From Streptomyces griseomycini (lineage in GTDB: Bacteria; Actinomycetota; Actinomycetes; Streptomycetales; Streptomycetaceae): a DNA stretch of 64,000 bases. Positions 1-8,345 of this stretch are shown one piece after another. The stretch spans positions 625,042 through 689,041 of the forward strand of contig NZ_JACHJI010000002.1 in NCBI RefSeq assembly GCF_014203535.1. Direction: 5' to 3'. The notes below the pieces were generated by a model, which was not told the origin of the DNA, did not search any database, and saw nothing but the letters and a program-made list of their open reading frames with translations. Both the position numbers and the translations under genes were made by a program. Numbering within the stretch: position 1 is the stretch's first letter; every line of letters begins with the position of its first letter.

Positions 1-986
1 GCCAGCCCGTTGGTGACGACGGAGATCGCCTCGGCGGTCGACAGCGTGCCGCTGGGCGACTTCAGCTTCGTCCGGCCGTCGGTGGTGATCCCGTCGCGCA
101 GCTCCCGGAAGACGGTGACGACACGGCGGATCTCGTCGATGCCGTCGGGCACGGCCGGCAGGTCGAGGGAGCGGCCGATCTGGTCCACCCGGCGCGAGAC
201 GATGTCGACCTCCGCCTCGGGGGTCTCCGGCAGCGGTAGCACCACGGTGTTGAAGCGGCGGCGCAGGGCGCTGGACAGGTCGTTGACCCCGCGGTCGCGG
301 TCGTTGGCCGTGGCGATCAGGTTGAAACCGCGGACCGCCTGCACCTCCTGGCCCAGCTCCGGTATCGGCAGGGTCTTCTCCGACAGGATGGTGATGAGCG
401 TGTCCTGGACGTCGGCCGGGATGCGGGTCAGCTCCTCGACGCGGGCCGTCATCCCCTCCGCCATGGCCCGCATCACCGGACTGGGCACCAGGGCGTCGCG
501 GCTGGGGCCGTGGGCGAGCAGCCGGGCGTAGTTCCAGCCGTAGCGGATGGCCTCTTCCGGGGTGCCGGCCGTGCCCTGCACCAGCAGGGTCGAGTCGCCG
601 CTGACCGCCGCGGCCAGGTGCTCGGACACCCACGTCTTCGCGGTGCCGGGCACGCCGAGCAGCAGCAGGGCGCGGTCGGTGGCGAGGGTGGTCACGGCGA
701 CCTCGACGATGCGGCGCGGACCGACGTACTTCGGCGTGATCACCGTGCCGTCCGGCAGCGTGCCGCCGAGCAGGTAGGTCGCCACGGCCCACGGCGAGAG
801 CCGCCAGCGGGCCGGGCGCGGACGGTCGTCCTGCGCCGCCAGCGCGGCGAGTTCGGCGGCGTAGGCGTCCTCCGCGTGCGGGCGCAGCGCCTCCGCCGTG
901 CGGGTGGGACGGGTGGCGCCCGTGTTCGCGGGCGCGGAGCCGCTCTGACTCGGGTCGACGGACGTCGGTTCAACGGACGCGGACAT
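1..986 (-). CDS. MoxR-family AAA+ ATPase (3' end outside window)
   Basis: AAA+ ATPase of the MoxR type, which usually works as a chaperone with a von Willebrand factor A (VWA) partner. The ATG at 986 has a GGAGG ribosome site just upstream. A Walker A motif GVPGTAKT lies at about residues 111-118, and a sensor-1 stretch (LIATANDRD) follows near residue 220, then the arginine-finger region. The reading frame is open to the left edge of the window, so the C-terminus and any VWA partner gene are not visible. It is divergent from the SWIM protein gene, and the two share a 132-bp intergenic region with a perfect inverted repeat. The family call is firm; the cellular role is inferred from context only. 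Confidence 0.9.
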   Translation of the reverse strand, partial: MSASVEPTSVDPSQSGSAPANTGATRPTRTAEALRPHAEDAYAAELAALAAQDDRPRPARWRLSPWAVATYLLGGTLPDGTVITPKYVGPRRIVEVAVTTLATDRALLLLGVPGTAKTWVSEHLAAAVSGDSTLLVQGTAGTPEEAIRYGWNYARLLAHGPSRDALVPSPVMRAMAEGMTARVEELTRIPADVQDTLITILSEKTLPIPELGQEVQAVRGFNLIATANDRDRGVNDLSSALRRRFNTVVLPLPETPEAEVDIVSRRVDQIGRSLDLPAVPDGIDEIRRVVTVFRELRDGITTDGRTKLKSPSGTLSTAEAISVVTNGL

Positions 987-1029
987 GGCTGAGTCCCCCT
1001 CCAGCTCGGCTGGCTCGGATCTGCCACCC

Positions 1030-1052
1030 ACCGTGCACCACACCACTGACAA
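1030..1052 (-). promoter_or_regulatory. RecA-NDp-type promoter for MoxR gene
   Basis: Read on the minus strand, TTGTCAGTG (1052-1044) is followed by exactly 8 nt and CACGGT (1035-1030). The published actinobacterial RecA-NDp consensus is TTGTCRGTG-N8-TAnnnT. Only the first base of the -10 differs. A start site near 1023 would give a leader of about 37 nt containing the GGAGG ribosome site. The assignment is by motif only. Confidence 0.6.
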
Positions 1053-1097
1053 TCGCTCTGACCTGCCATTACGTGTCCGCCGGAGCGATTGTCAGTG
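1044..1097. repeat. Perfect 14-bp inverted repeat between divergent genes
   Basis: CACTGACAATCGCT at 1044-1057 and its exact reverse complement at 1084-1097 are separated by 26 bp. Each arm contains the -35-like TTGTCAGTG element of a promoter pointing outward, preceded by the shared pentamer AGCGA. The symmetry suggests one regulator site serving both divergent genes. Confidence 0.85.
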
Positions 1098-1111
1098 CCG
1101 GGGCATACCTT
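1089..1111 (+). promoter_or_regulatory. RecA-NDp-type promoter for SWIM gene (leaderless)
   Basis: TTGTCAGTG (1089-1097), 8 nt, then TACCTT (1106-1111) is a full match to TTGTCRGTG-N8-TAnnnT, the promoter class activated by PafBC after DNA damage in mycobacteria and long known upstream of Streptomyces DNA repair genes. Transcription would start at about 1118-1119, exactly at the ATG at 1119, so the mRNA is predicted to be leaderless. Confidence 0.7.
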
Positions 1112-1118
1112 CGACGGC

Positions 1119-2474
1119 ATGACTCAGCAGGGGGTGCGCTGGACCGCGGACCAGGTGCTGGCACTGGCGCCTGACACCGCGTCACGCAAAGCGGGAAGCG
1201 AACTCGGCGCGGCCGGTCCGTGGTCGGAGGCCGGCAGTTCCGACGAGGGGGCGGTGTGGGGGCTGTGCAAGGGCAGCGGCAGCGAGCCGTACCGGACGGT
1301 CGTCGACGTCGCGGACGCCTCCGGGCCCGCGTACACGTGCAGTTGCCCGAGTCGTAAGTTCCCGTGCAAGCACGCGCTCGGTCTGCTGCTGCTCTGGGCG
1401 GGCGGGGACGGGGTGGTGCCGCGGGCGGGGGCTCCGGAGTGGGCGGAGCAGTGGCTCGCGGGCCGACGCGGGCGCGCGGAGCGGAAACGGACCGCGGACT
1501 CCTCGGGTTCCCCGTCCGGGTCCGCCGACCCGGAGGCGGCACGGCGCAGGGCGGAGCGCCGGGCCGAGCGGGTCACCGCGGGCGCGGCGGAGCTGGAGCA
1601 GCGCCTGGCGGACCTGCTCCGCGGTGGTCTGGCCGCGGCGGAGCAGCCCGGGTACGGCCTGTGGGAGGAGACGGCGGCCCGCATGGTCGACGCCCAGGCG
1701 CAGGGGCTGGCCGCCCGGGTGCGGGAGTTGGGGGCGATCCCGGGCACCGGGCCGGGCTGGCCGGTGCGGCTGCTGGAGGAGTGCGCGCTGCTCCACCTCC
1801 TCGACCAGGGCTGGCTGCGCCGCGAGCGGCTGCCGGAGGGCCTCGCCGCGACGGTCCGCTCCCGCGTCGGCCTGCCCTCCTCGGCGGACGGCCCGCCGGT
1901 GCGGGACCGCTGGCTGGTACTCGCCCAGTACGACACGGCGGACTCCCGCCTGACGACCCGCCGCGTCTGGCTGTACGGCACCGACTCGCGGCGCACGGCG
2001 CTGCTCCTCTCCTACGGGGCCGCGGGCCGTGCCCCCGAGATCGCGCTGCCGGTCGGACTGGCCCTGGACGCGGAGCTGTCCGCGTATCCGGGCGCGGGAC
2101 AGCCGAGGGCGGCCCTGGGCGAGCGGTTCGCACCCCCCGTGCCGACGGCGGCGCGGCCACCGGGGACGACGACGGCCCGGGCGGTCGCCCGCTACGGCGA
2201 GGCGCTGCGTGACGACCCCTGGCTGGACTCGGTCCCGGTGACGCTGGACCGGGTGGTGCCGGTCCCGGACGGCGACGGCTGGCAGCTGGCGGACGCCGAC
2301 GGGGACACGGCCCTGCCGGTCACCCCGGCCGCGCGGTCCCGCCCCGGCCTGTGGCGGCTGGTCGCCCTGTCGGGCGGCGTCCCGGTCAAGGTCTTCGGCG
2401 AGTGCGGCCACCAGGGGTTCACCCCCTTGGCGGCATGGCCGGAGGGACCCGGTGAGGCGGTGTCGCTGTGCTGA
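1119..2474 (+). CDS. SWIM zinc-finger domain protein
   Basis: A 451-aa protein with a SWIM zinc finger, CxCx6CxH (C74, C76, C83, H85), near the N-terminus. SWIM domains bind DNA or protein and occur in SNF2-associated and conflict-related systems. The rest is Ala/Arg/Gly-rich and alpha-helical, with no enzymatic motif that I recognise. The ATG at 1119 was chosen because the predicted promoter places the transcript start on it; an in-frame TTG at 1089 lies inside the promoter. The next gene starts 112 bp downstream on the same strand and encodes a DUF5691-type protein. SWIM, DUF5691, MoxR and VWA genes commonly cluster in Streptomyces. The biochemical function is unknown. Confidence 0.85.
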   Translation: MTQQGVRWTADQVLALAPDTASRKAGSELGAAGPWSEAGSSDEGAVWGLCKGSGSEPYRTVVDVADASGPAYTCSCPSRKFPCKHALGLLLLWAGGDGVVPRAGAPEWAEQWLAGRRGRAERKRTADSSGSPSGSADPEAARRRAERRAERVTAGAAELEQRLADLLRGGLAAAEQPGYGLWEETAARMVDAQAQGLAARVRELGAIPGTGPGWPVRLLEECALLHLLDQGWLRRERLPEGLAATVRSRVGLPSSADGPPVRDRWLVLAQYDTADSRLTTRRVWLYGTDSRRTALLLSYGAAGRAPEIALPVGLALDAELSAYPGAGQPRAALGERFAPPVPTAARPPGTTTARAVARYGEALRDDPWLDSVPVTLDRVVPVPDGDGWQLADADGDTALPVTPAARSRPGLWRLVALSGGVPVKVFGECGHQGFTPLAAWPEGPGEAVSLC

Positions 2475-2586
2475 ACCGCGCGTTCCCTCCCGGTCCCACC
2501 CACCTCATGAATTTTTCGTACATCACTGGACACCCGGTACACCCGGGTCCTCGACCGCTCCGGGACGTCCGACGGAAAGGAAGCTC

Positions 2587-4239
2587 ATGAGCAGGACCAC
2601 CGCCGCCGTGGGCCCGTCCCTCCCGGACACCGCGGGCCCGTCCCTCCCGGACACCTGGGAGGACCTGGTCACCGCGGCCCTGCTGGGTACGGACCGGCGC
2701 ACACCGGCGGGCTGCGCGCCCGGCCCCGGGGCACCGGTGGCGCTGCTGGACGCGGCGGCCGCGGCGACCGTACGGCGACGCGCCGGGCTGCGTCCGGCCC
2801 GGGCGGCACGGCGCCCGCAGCCCGCCCCCGAGGACCCGCGCCCACCGCTGCCGCCCGCCGCCGCCCGCCGGCTCGCACTGCTGCTCTCCGACCGCCCCGG
2901 CGGCTCCGGCGGTGGCCGCCGGGGCACGGCACCGGATCTCATGGAATTGCTGCCCCAGTGGCTGGCGGCGGCGAACGCCCGCGGTTTCGCGGCGCCCCCC
3001 GCCGCGCTGCCCGCCCTGCTCGACGCCGCGCGGGGACGTACGGACCTGCGTCCGGCGGCCCTGCGGTTCGCGGGACCGCGCGCCCTGTGGCTGGCCCGGT
3101 TCAACCCGGACTGGCGGTTCGCCCTGCGCTCGGCACCGGGCGAGAGCACGTCCGTGCCCGGTCCCGGCGACCCGGAGGGGATCGACCGGCTCTGGCAGGA
3201 AGGACTCTTCGCCGAGCGGGTCGCGCTCCTCACCTCCCTGCGCTCCCGCGAGCCCTCCGCCGCACGCGGTCTCCTCGCGGCGACCTGGGCGGTGGAGCGT
3301 GCGGAGGACCGGCTCATGTTCCTGGACTCCCTGCGCACCGGCCTCGGTCCGGACGACGAGCCCTTCCTGGAACGGGCCCTGGCCGACCGCAGCCGCAACG
3401 TGCGGGCGACGGCCGCGGAGCTGCTGTCGGCGCTGCCCGATTCGGCGCTCGCGGGACGGATGGCGGTCAGGGCCGGGGCGTGCGTGGCCGTCGACCACAC
3501 GAAGGACACCCCGACGATCACCGTCGAGGCACCGCACGAGTGCGACGCGGGAATGGAACGCGACGGCGTGGTGGCCAAGGCCCCCGCAGGGCGGGGTGAA
3601 CGGTCGTGGTGGCTGGGCCAGTTGGTGGAGGCGGCACCGCTCGACAGCTGGCCGCGGCGGCTCGGCGGGCGTACGCCCCGGGAGATCGTCGCCCTGCCGG
3701 TGGCGGACGACTGGCAGGGCGAACTGCACGCGGCATGGTGCCGGGCGGCGGTGCGGCAGCGGAACGCCCGGTGGTCCCGGGCGCTGCTCGGCGAGCCCTC
3801 CGCACCGGAGGCCGGCGGCCCGGGAGCGGTGTCCCTGGCCGAACGCGCCGAGCTGCTCGGCACGCTGGACGCCGCCGATCGGGCCGAGTGGGTGGCCGGG
3901 TTCATCGAGACACACGGCCTGTCCGAGGCCTTTCAGCTGCTCGGAGTGTGCGCGGTGCCGTGGGCCGCGCCGCTCGGCCGGGCAGTGGTCGACGCGCTCA
4001 ACATCGCGCGGGACGCGGGGAGTTATCCATGGAGTTTCAGCGGAGTCATGGGCCTGGCCGAACGCTGCCTCGACCCCTCCGAGGCAAGTCGGCTCGACGC
4101 GCTCCTGGCGGTGCCGGACGAGCCGGAGGACGCCTCACCGGGAGCCGGAAGCTACTGGGCGGAAGCCTTCCAGCGCCTGGTCACGACGCTGCGCCTGCGC
4201 GCGGCCATGCTGGAGGAGCTGACCCCGGCAGAAGCTTGA
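2587..4239 (+). CDS. DUF5691-type protein in SWIM/MoxR cluster
   Basis: A 550-aa cytoplasmic protein. Start ATG 2587 has GGAAAGGA immediately upstream; the open frame extends further upstream but without a good start. The N-terminus has the pattern TWEDLVTAALLGTDRR, and the middle is rich in Leu/Ala/Arg helices that look like solenoid (HEAT-like) repeats, for example around FLERALADRSRNVRATAAELL. No catalytic motif is evident. By position and pattern I assign it to DUF5691, a family found next to SWIM and MoxR genes in actinomycetes; this is from memory, not a search. It is probably co-transcribed with the SWIM gene, from the damage-type promoter upstream. Confidence 0.7.
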   Translation: MSRTTAAVGPSLPDTAGPSLPDTWEDLVTAALLGTDRRTPAGCAPGPGAPVALLDAAAAATVRRRAGLRPARAARRPQPAPEDPRPPLPPAAARRLALLLSDRPGGSGGGRRGTAPDLMELLPQWLAAANARGFAAPPAALPALLDAARGRTDLRPAALRFAGPRALWLARFNPDWRFALRSAPGESTSVPGPGDPEGIDRLWQEGLFAERVALLTSLRSREPSAARGLLAATWAVERAEDRLMFLDSLRTGLGPDDEPFLERALADRSRNVRATAAELLSALPDSALAGRMAVRAGACVAVDHTKDTPTITVEAPHECDAGMERDGVVAKAPAGRGERSWWLGQLVEAAPLDSWPRRLGGRTPREIVALPVADDWQGELHAAWCRAAVRQRNARWSRALLGEPSAPEAGGPGAVSLAERAELLGTLDAADRAEWVAGFIETHGLSEAFQLLGVCAVPWAAPLGRAVVDALNIARDAGSYPWSFSGVMGLAERCLDPSEASRLDALLAVPDEPEDASPGAGSYWAEAFQRLVTTLRLRAAMLEELTPAEA

Positions 4240-4661
4240 ACGCCACGGCGCCGAACACTCCGGGCGCCGCGGGCCCGGGCGACCCGGACGCGGACCCTGC
4301 GGGTCCGAGCACCGCGAGCCTGAGGCCCGGAGCCCCGGCGAGCCGGTCCCGCCCCGCCGTCCCGGCGGGTGGACCCCGTCCCGCCGCCCCGGCCGGCCGT
4401 CCCGGCCCCTGCCCCCTGACCGGCCGCCTCGGCCGCGCGGCCCCGTCCGGCGCGTCCAGCCCTGTGACACCGGCCGACCCGTCCGGCCTCGGGGACCTGC
4501 CCCACCGGATCGGCCCCGGGACACCGGCCGGTCCCCTCGGGCCGACCGACCGGTCCGGTTCCTCCGCCCCGGTCGGCGCCGCCCGCTCCGCACCGCCGAA
4601 GCGGTGGCCTGCGGCGACCGCGCGCCTCCCACGTCCCGGCCCGGGCGCCGGGGGCCGCCGG
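4240..4661. other. Convergent intergenic region, nothing assignable
   Basis: A 422-bp gap between the DUF5691 gene and icmB, which point towards each other. It is extremely GC-rich and low in complexity (Pro/Arg/Gly codon-like repeats in all frames). Open frames cross it, but none has a ribosome site or a recognisable product. No clean terminator hairpin was identified. Confidence 0.5.
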
Positions 4662-5078
<417 letters not shown>

Positions 5079-5500
5079 CACTGCCTCCATGAAGCGACTA
5101 CATCCATCCGTACCGACAAGTACCGCACATTCCGCCGCCCACTGCGCCGGGCGTGCCACCGCGGCACGGACCCCTCGGCCCGGACCGACCGGGGAAGTGA
5201 ACGAACGTTATCTCCAGCATCCCGCAACCGGCAGTTTCGCGGTGCGGAGGGAGGGGCAAATCACACGGTGGGACACGTTCGCCGCGCAGCGTCCCGGGGC
5301 CCCACGGCCCCCGCACCGGGTGCCCGTGCGACACGCGGGCAACGGTGGGACCATGCGCACAAGGAATCCGCAACGAGGCCGCACCACCGCACACCCTCCA
5401 CGCGCCGCACACGCGCACCGTCGACCGCTCTCGTCGCGATTCCCCATGAGGGCACACGGGGGACGGAGCCATCCTCCCGCGTGCCGACAGGAGGTCGGCC
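5079..5500. other. Divergent intergenic region icmB / lipase
   Basis: 422 bp between two divergent genes, which must hold both promoters. It contains an AT-richer stretch with GAACGAACGTTATC near 5200-5215 but no pair of elements that I can assign with confidence. Confidence 0.4.
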
Positions 5501-6367
5501 ATGAAGGTCACCCAGGCAGCTCTTCCCCTCCTGCCGCTCTGTCGGCGTCTTCTGCCGAACCGGCTGGCGGATCTCTCCCTGGCCCTGCTGAAGGCCACCG
5601 CCCTGGAGCTCGCGATCCTGGCGGGCCACCTCCTGCTCTATCCCGCCGGCATCGTCCAGGAGCGACGGGGCCCGGTTCCCGCACCGTCCGCACCGGGCGG
5701 CACCGCGCGGCTGCCGAGGGAGGCCAAGCCCCCGGTCGTGCTGCTGCACGGCTTCATCGACAACCGCTCCGTCTTCGTCCTGCTGCGCCGCAGCCTCGTC
5801 CAGCACGGCAGGCAGCAGATCGAATCGCTCAACTACTCGCCCCTGACCTGCGACATCCGCATCGCGGCCGAACTGCTCGGCCGGCACATAGAGCAGGTCT
5901 GCGAGCGCACGGGCAGCAGCCGGGTCGACGTGGTCGGGCACAGCCTCGGAGGACTGATCGCGCGGTACTACGTGCAGCGACTGGGCGGTGACGCCCGCGT
6001 GCGGACACTCGTCACGCTCGGCACCCCGCACTCGGGCACCCGCGTCGCGCCGCTGGCCAACGCGCACCCCATCGTCCGCCAGATGCGCCCCGGGTCGCCG
6101 GTGCTCGAGGAACTCGCCCTGCCCTCACCCGGCTGCCGTACGTACTTCGTCGCCTTCTGGAGCGACCTCGACCACATCATGGAGCCGCTGGAGACGGCCT
6201 GCATCGAGCACCCGGACCTGATGGTGCAGAACGTGCAGGTGAGCGGCGTCGGCCACCTCGCACTGCCCGTGCACCCGGCCGTGGCGACCGGCATACGGCA
6301 GGCGCTGGACACGGCGCACCCCGGCGAGCCGTCCTCGGGCCGTGCGGAGGGCCTGACGGTCGCCTGA
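5501..6367 (+). CDS. Membrane-anchored or secreted alpha/beta-hydrolase lipase
   Basis: A 288-aa alpha/beta hydrolase of the triacylglycerol-lipase type. Start ATG 5501 with AGGAGG upstream. A long hydrophobic segment (residues ~18-50) suggests an uncleaved N-terminal anchor or signal. The oxyanion-loop motif LLHGF is followed by the nucleophile elbow GHSLGG (Ser148); an acid in FWSDLDHI and the histidine in GVGHLALP complete the probable triad. It is divergent from icmB. The substrate is probably a lipid ester, but the sequence does not specify it. Confidence 0.85.
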   Translation: MKVTQAALPLLPLCRRLLPNRLADLSLALLKATALELAILAGHLLLYPAGIVQERRGPVPAPSAPGGTARLPREAKPPVVLLHGFIDNRSVFVLLRRSLVQHGRQQIESLNYSPLTCDIRIAAELLGRHIEQVCERTGSSRVDVVGHSLGGLIARYYVQRLGGDARVRTLVTLGTPHSGTRVAPLANAHPIVRQMRPGSPVLEELALPSPGCRTYFVAFWSDLDHIMEPLETACIEHPDLMVQNVQVSGVGHLALPVHPAVATGIRQALDTAHPGEPSSGRAEGLTVA

Positions 6368-6587
6368 CGGCGGGGCGGCGCACGACACGCCCGGAGCCGG
6401 CGACACGCCCGCGACCGGATCGGCGCGGCTCCCTCACCCGAACAACGGCCGTCCGGTCCGGCCCACTTAAGCCGTCGCCCCGTACACCACCTCGAACAAA
6501 CATCGAACACAGGGCCAAGACCACGCCCGCAGTCCGCCAAAAGACGACCGATTGCCCGTTTCCTGCGCGCGTGAAACCTGCCGAAGA

Positions 6588-6617
6588 TTGTCGCGCCCGC
6601 GTACCGCCGGGTACAGT
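6588..6617 (+). promoter_or_regulatory. Vegetative promoter for M23 peptidase gene
   Basis: TTGTCG (6588-6593) and TACAGT (6612-6617) are 18 bp apart, a good fit to the HrdB (sigma-70) consensus, about 50 bp ahead of the GTG start at 6666. Confidence 0.55.
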
Positions 6618-6665
6618 CGCCGCACTGCTCTGGCAGCCCCTGTTGTCGAGGCGAAAGAGAAGTTG

Positions 6666-8228
6666 GTGAACGACCGTCACCCGTCGGGGACCATGGCCCC
6701 GGCCCCGGCTTCCGACGCCGCCTCGGCGCCCTACGCGTCGTACGGCACCCAGGAAGCCCAGTACGGCGACTTCACCCCGTACGGCGGCCACGACACCGCC
6801 GGCCTCGGCCCCACCGGCTTCGGCACCGGCGGCCACACCCTCGCGGGCTTCGCCACCGACCCCCTCTTCGGCGACCTCCCGGGCGACGGCCACGACACGG
6901 GTGCGTACGGCACCGTGCACTGGTCCACGGGCAGCCACGCCGCCGCACAGTACGACGCGTACGCGGCCCAGCAGCACGCCGGCTACGACACCGGCGCCTA
7001 CGACGCGACGGCGTGGACCACCGGTCAGCAGCACGTGCCGCTGATCCCGCAGCAGGGCACCGCACCCGATGTCAGCGGCCAGTGGGACGCGGGTGCCTGG
7101 CTCCAGCCCGACCAGTCCGGGAACCCCGCCGACCAGACCCAGCACTGGGACTGGGGCACCCAGGCCTTCGACACCGGCGCCTACGACGCCACGCAGTGGA
7201 ACTCCGACGGCGGTGCCGCCGCCCCGGCCCCCGACGCCCACGGGCCGCAGGCCGAGCCCTTCGACCAGCAGGCCACCGCCGCGTTCGAGCGGTTCGAGGA
7301 CCCGCAGTCGTCCCCGGCCCTCCCTCCCCAGGACTCCGACTCCCCGGCCTCGGAGGACCAGGACCCCTACGACGACCCCGCTCGCGGGGACTCGGGCGAC
7401 ACGGGTGAGCTGCCGGCGGTGTCCCTGCTCGAGGAGCAGGAGGAGGCCGCTGCCGTCCCGTCGCCGCGCGCGGCCTCGCGCGGCGGATCACGCTCCCGCC
7501 GCCGTACGCCCCCCAAGCGCTCCGCGCTGCTGACGGTGGCCGTGCCCTCCGCGTGCGTGATGGGGGTCGCCGGGATCGCCGCCGCCTCCGTCGGCGACCT
7601 GACCGACGGCGGCGGGGAGAAGACGGCGGCGACCGCGGCGGACGCACAGCCGGTGGAACCGTCCGTCGCCAACATCAAACTGGACACCCAGCTCGAGAGC
7701 CTCGCCGCCGGAGCGGACGACTTCGCCGACCGGGCCAGCCGCACCCAGGAGCGCATCGACCTCGAGGCCCAGCAGGAGGCCGAGCGCAAGCGGGCGGCGC
7801 AGGAGGCGGCCCGCAAGGAGCGGTTGCGCCCGAAGTTCGCGCTCCCGGTCGCGCAGCACGGCCTCAGCGCCTACTACGGCCAGTCCGGCATCAACTGGAT
7901 GTCGGTGCACAGCGGCATCGACTTCCCCGTGTCCTACGGCACGCCGGTGCTGGCCGCGACCGACGGCACGGTCCGCACGCAGTACAACAGCGCGTACGGC
8001 AACATGATGATCGTGACCGCGAAGGACGGCACGGAGACGTGGTACTGCCACCTCTCCACCTACCAGGTCCCCTCGGGTACGACCGTGAAGGCCGGCGACC
8101 CGATCGCGTTCTCCGGCAATTCCGGCAACTCGACCGGCCCGCACCTGCACTTCGAGGTCCGCCCGAGCGGCGGCTCGGCGATCGACCCGCTCGCGTGGCT
8201 GCGCAGCCACGGCCTGGACCCGGCCTGA
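6666..8228 (+). CDS. Membrane-anchored M23 (LytM) peptidoglycan peptidase
   Basis: A 520-aa protein. The first ~280 residues are predicted disordered, rich in Gly, Asp, Tyr and Gln, with imperfect repeats of DTGAYDAT. A single hydrophobic segment (about residues 286-308) follows a basic stretch RSRRRTPPKRS, so the long N-terminal part should be cytoplasmic. A charged coiled coil (residues ~340-395) leads to a C-terminal M23 domain with the zinc ligands HSGIDF and HLHFE. It should cleave cell-wall cross-bridges or regulate an amidase. The start is GTG 6666 with AGAGAAG upstream; in-frame codons further upstream lie inside or before the promoter. Confidence 0.9.
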   Translation: MNDRHPSGTMAPAPASDAASAPYASYGTQEAQYGDFTPYGGHDTAGLGPTGFGTGGHTLAGFATDPLFGDLPGDGHDTGAYGTVHWSTGSHAAAQYDAYAAQQHAGYDTGAYDATAWTTGQQHVPLIPQQGTAPDVSGQWDAGAWLQPDQSGNPADQTQHWDWGTQAFDTGAYDATQWNSDGGAAAPAPDAHGPQAEPFDQQATAAFERFEDPQSSPALPPQDSDSPASEDQDPYDDPARGDSGDTGELPAVSLLEEQEEAAAVPSPRAASRGGSRSRRRTPPKRSALLTVAVPSACVMGVAGIAAASVGDLTDGGGEKTAATAADAQPVEPSVANIKLDTQLESLAAGADDFADRASRTQERIDLEAQQEAERKRAAQEAARKERLRPKFALPVAQHGLSAYYGQSGINWMSVHSGIDFPVSYGTPVLAATDGTVRTQYNSAYGNMMIVTAKDGTETWYCHLSTYQVPSGTTVKAGDPIAFSGNSGNSTGPHLHFEVRPSGGSAIDPLAWLRSHGLDPA

Positions 8229-8311
8229 GGGCCCACCCCGCCGACCCGACGCGGGAGCTCCCGTCGTGGCGCTCCGGGTCGCGGACCGCCCGGCGGGCCC
8301 GGCCCGGCGCA

Positions 8312-8333
8312 CCCCGCCGCCCGCCCGGCGGGG
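8312..8333. terminator. Possible terminator hairpin between M23 gene and pcrA
   Basis: CCCCGCC (8312-8318) pairs with GGCGGGG (8327-8333) across 8 nt, in the 117-bp gap between two convergent genes. There is no U-tract, so this is weak evidence. Confidence 0.35.
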
Positions 8334-8345
8334 CCCCGCGTCCGA

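Noticed and set aside
6491..6510. TCGAACA-N4-TCGAACA as a LexA site
   Set aside because: The halves are direct, not inverted, so it does not match the palindromic Streptomyces SOS box.
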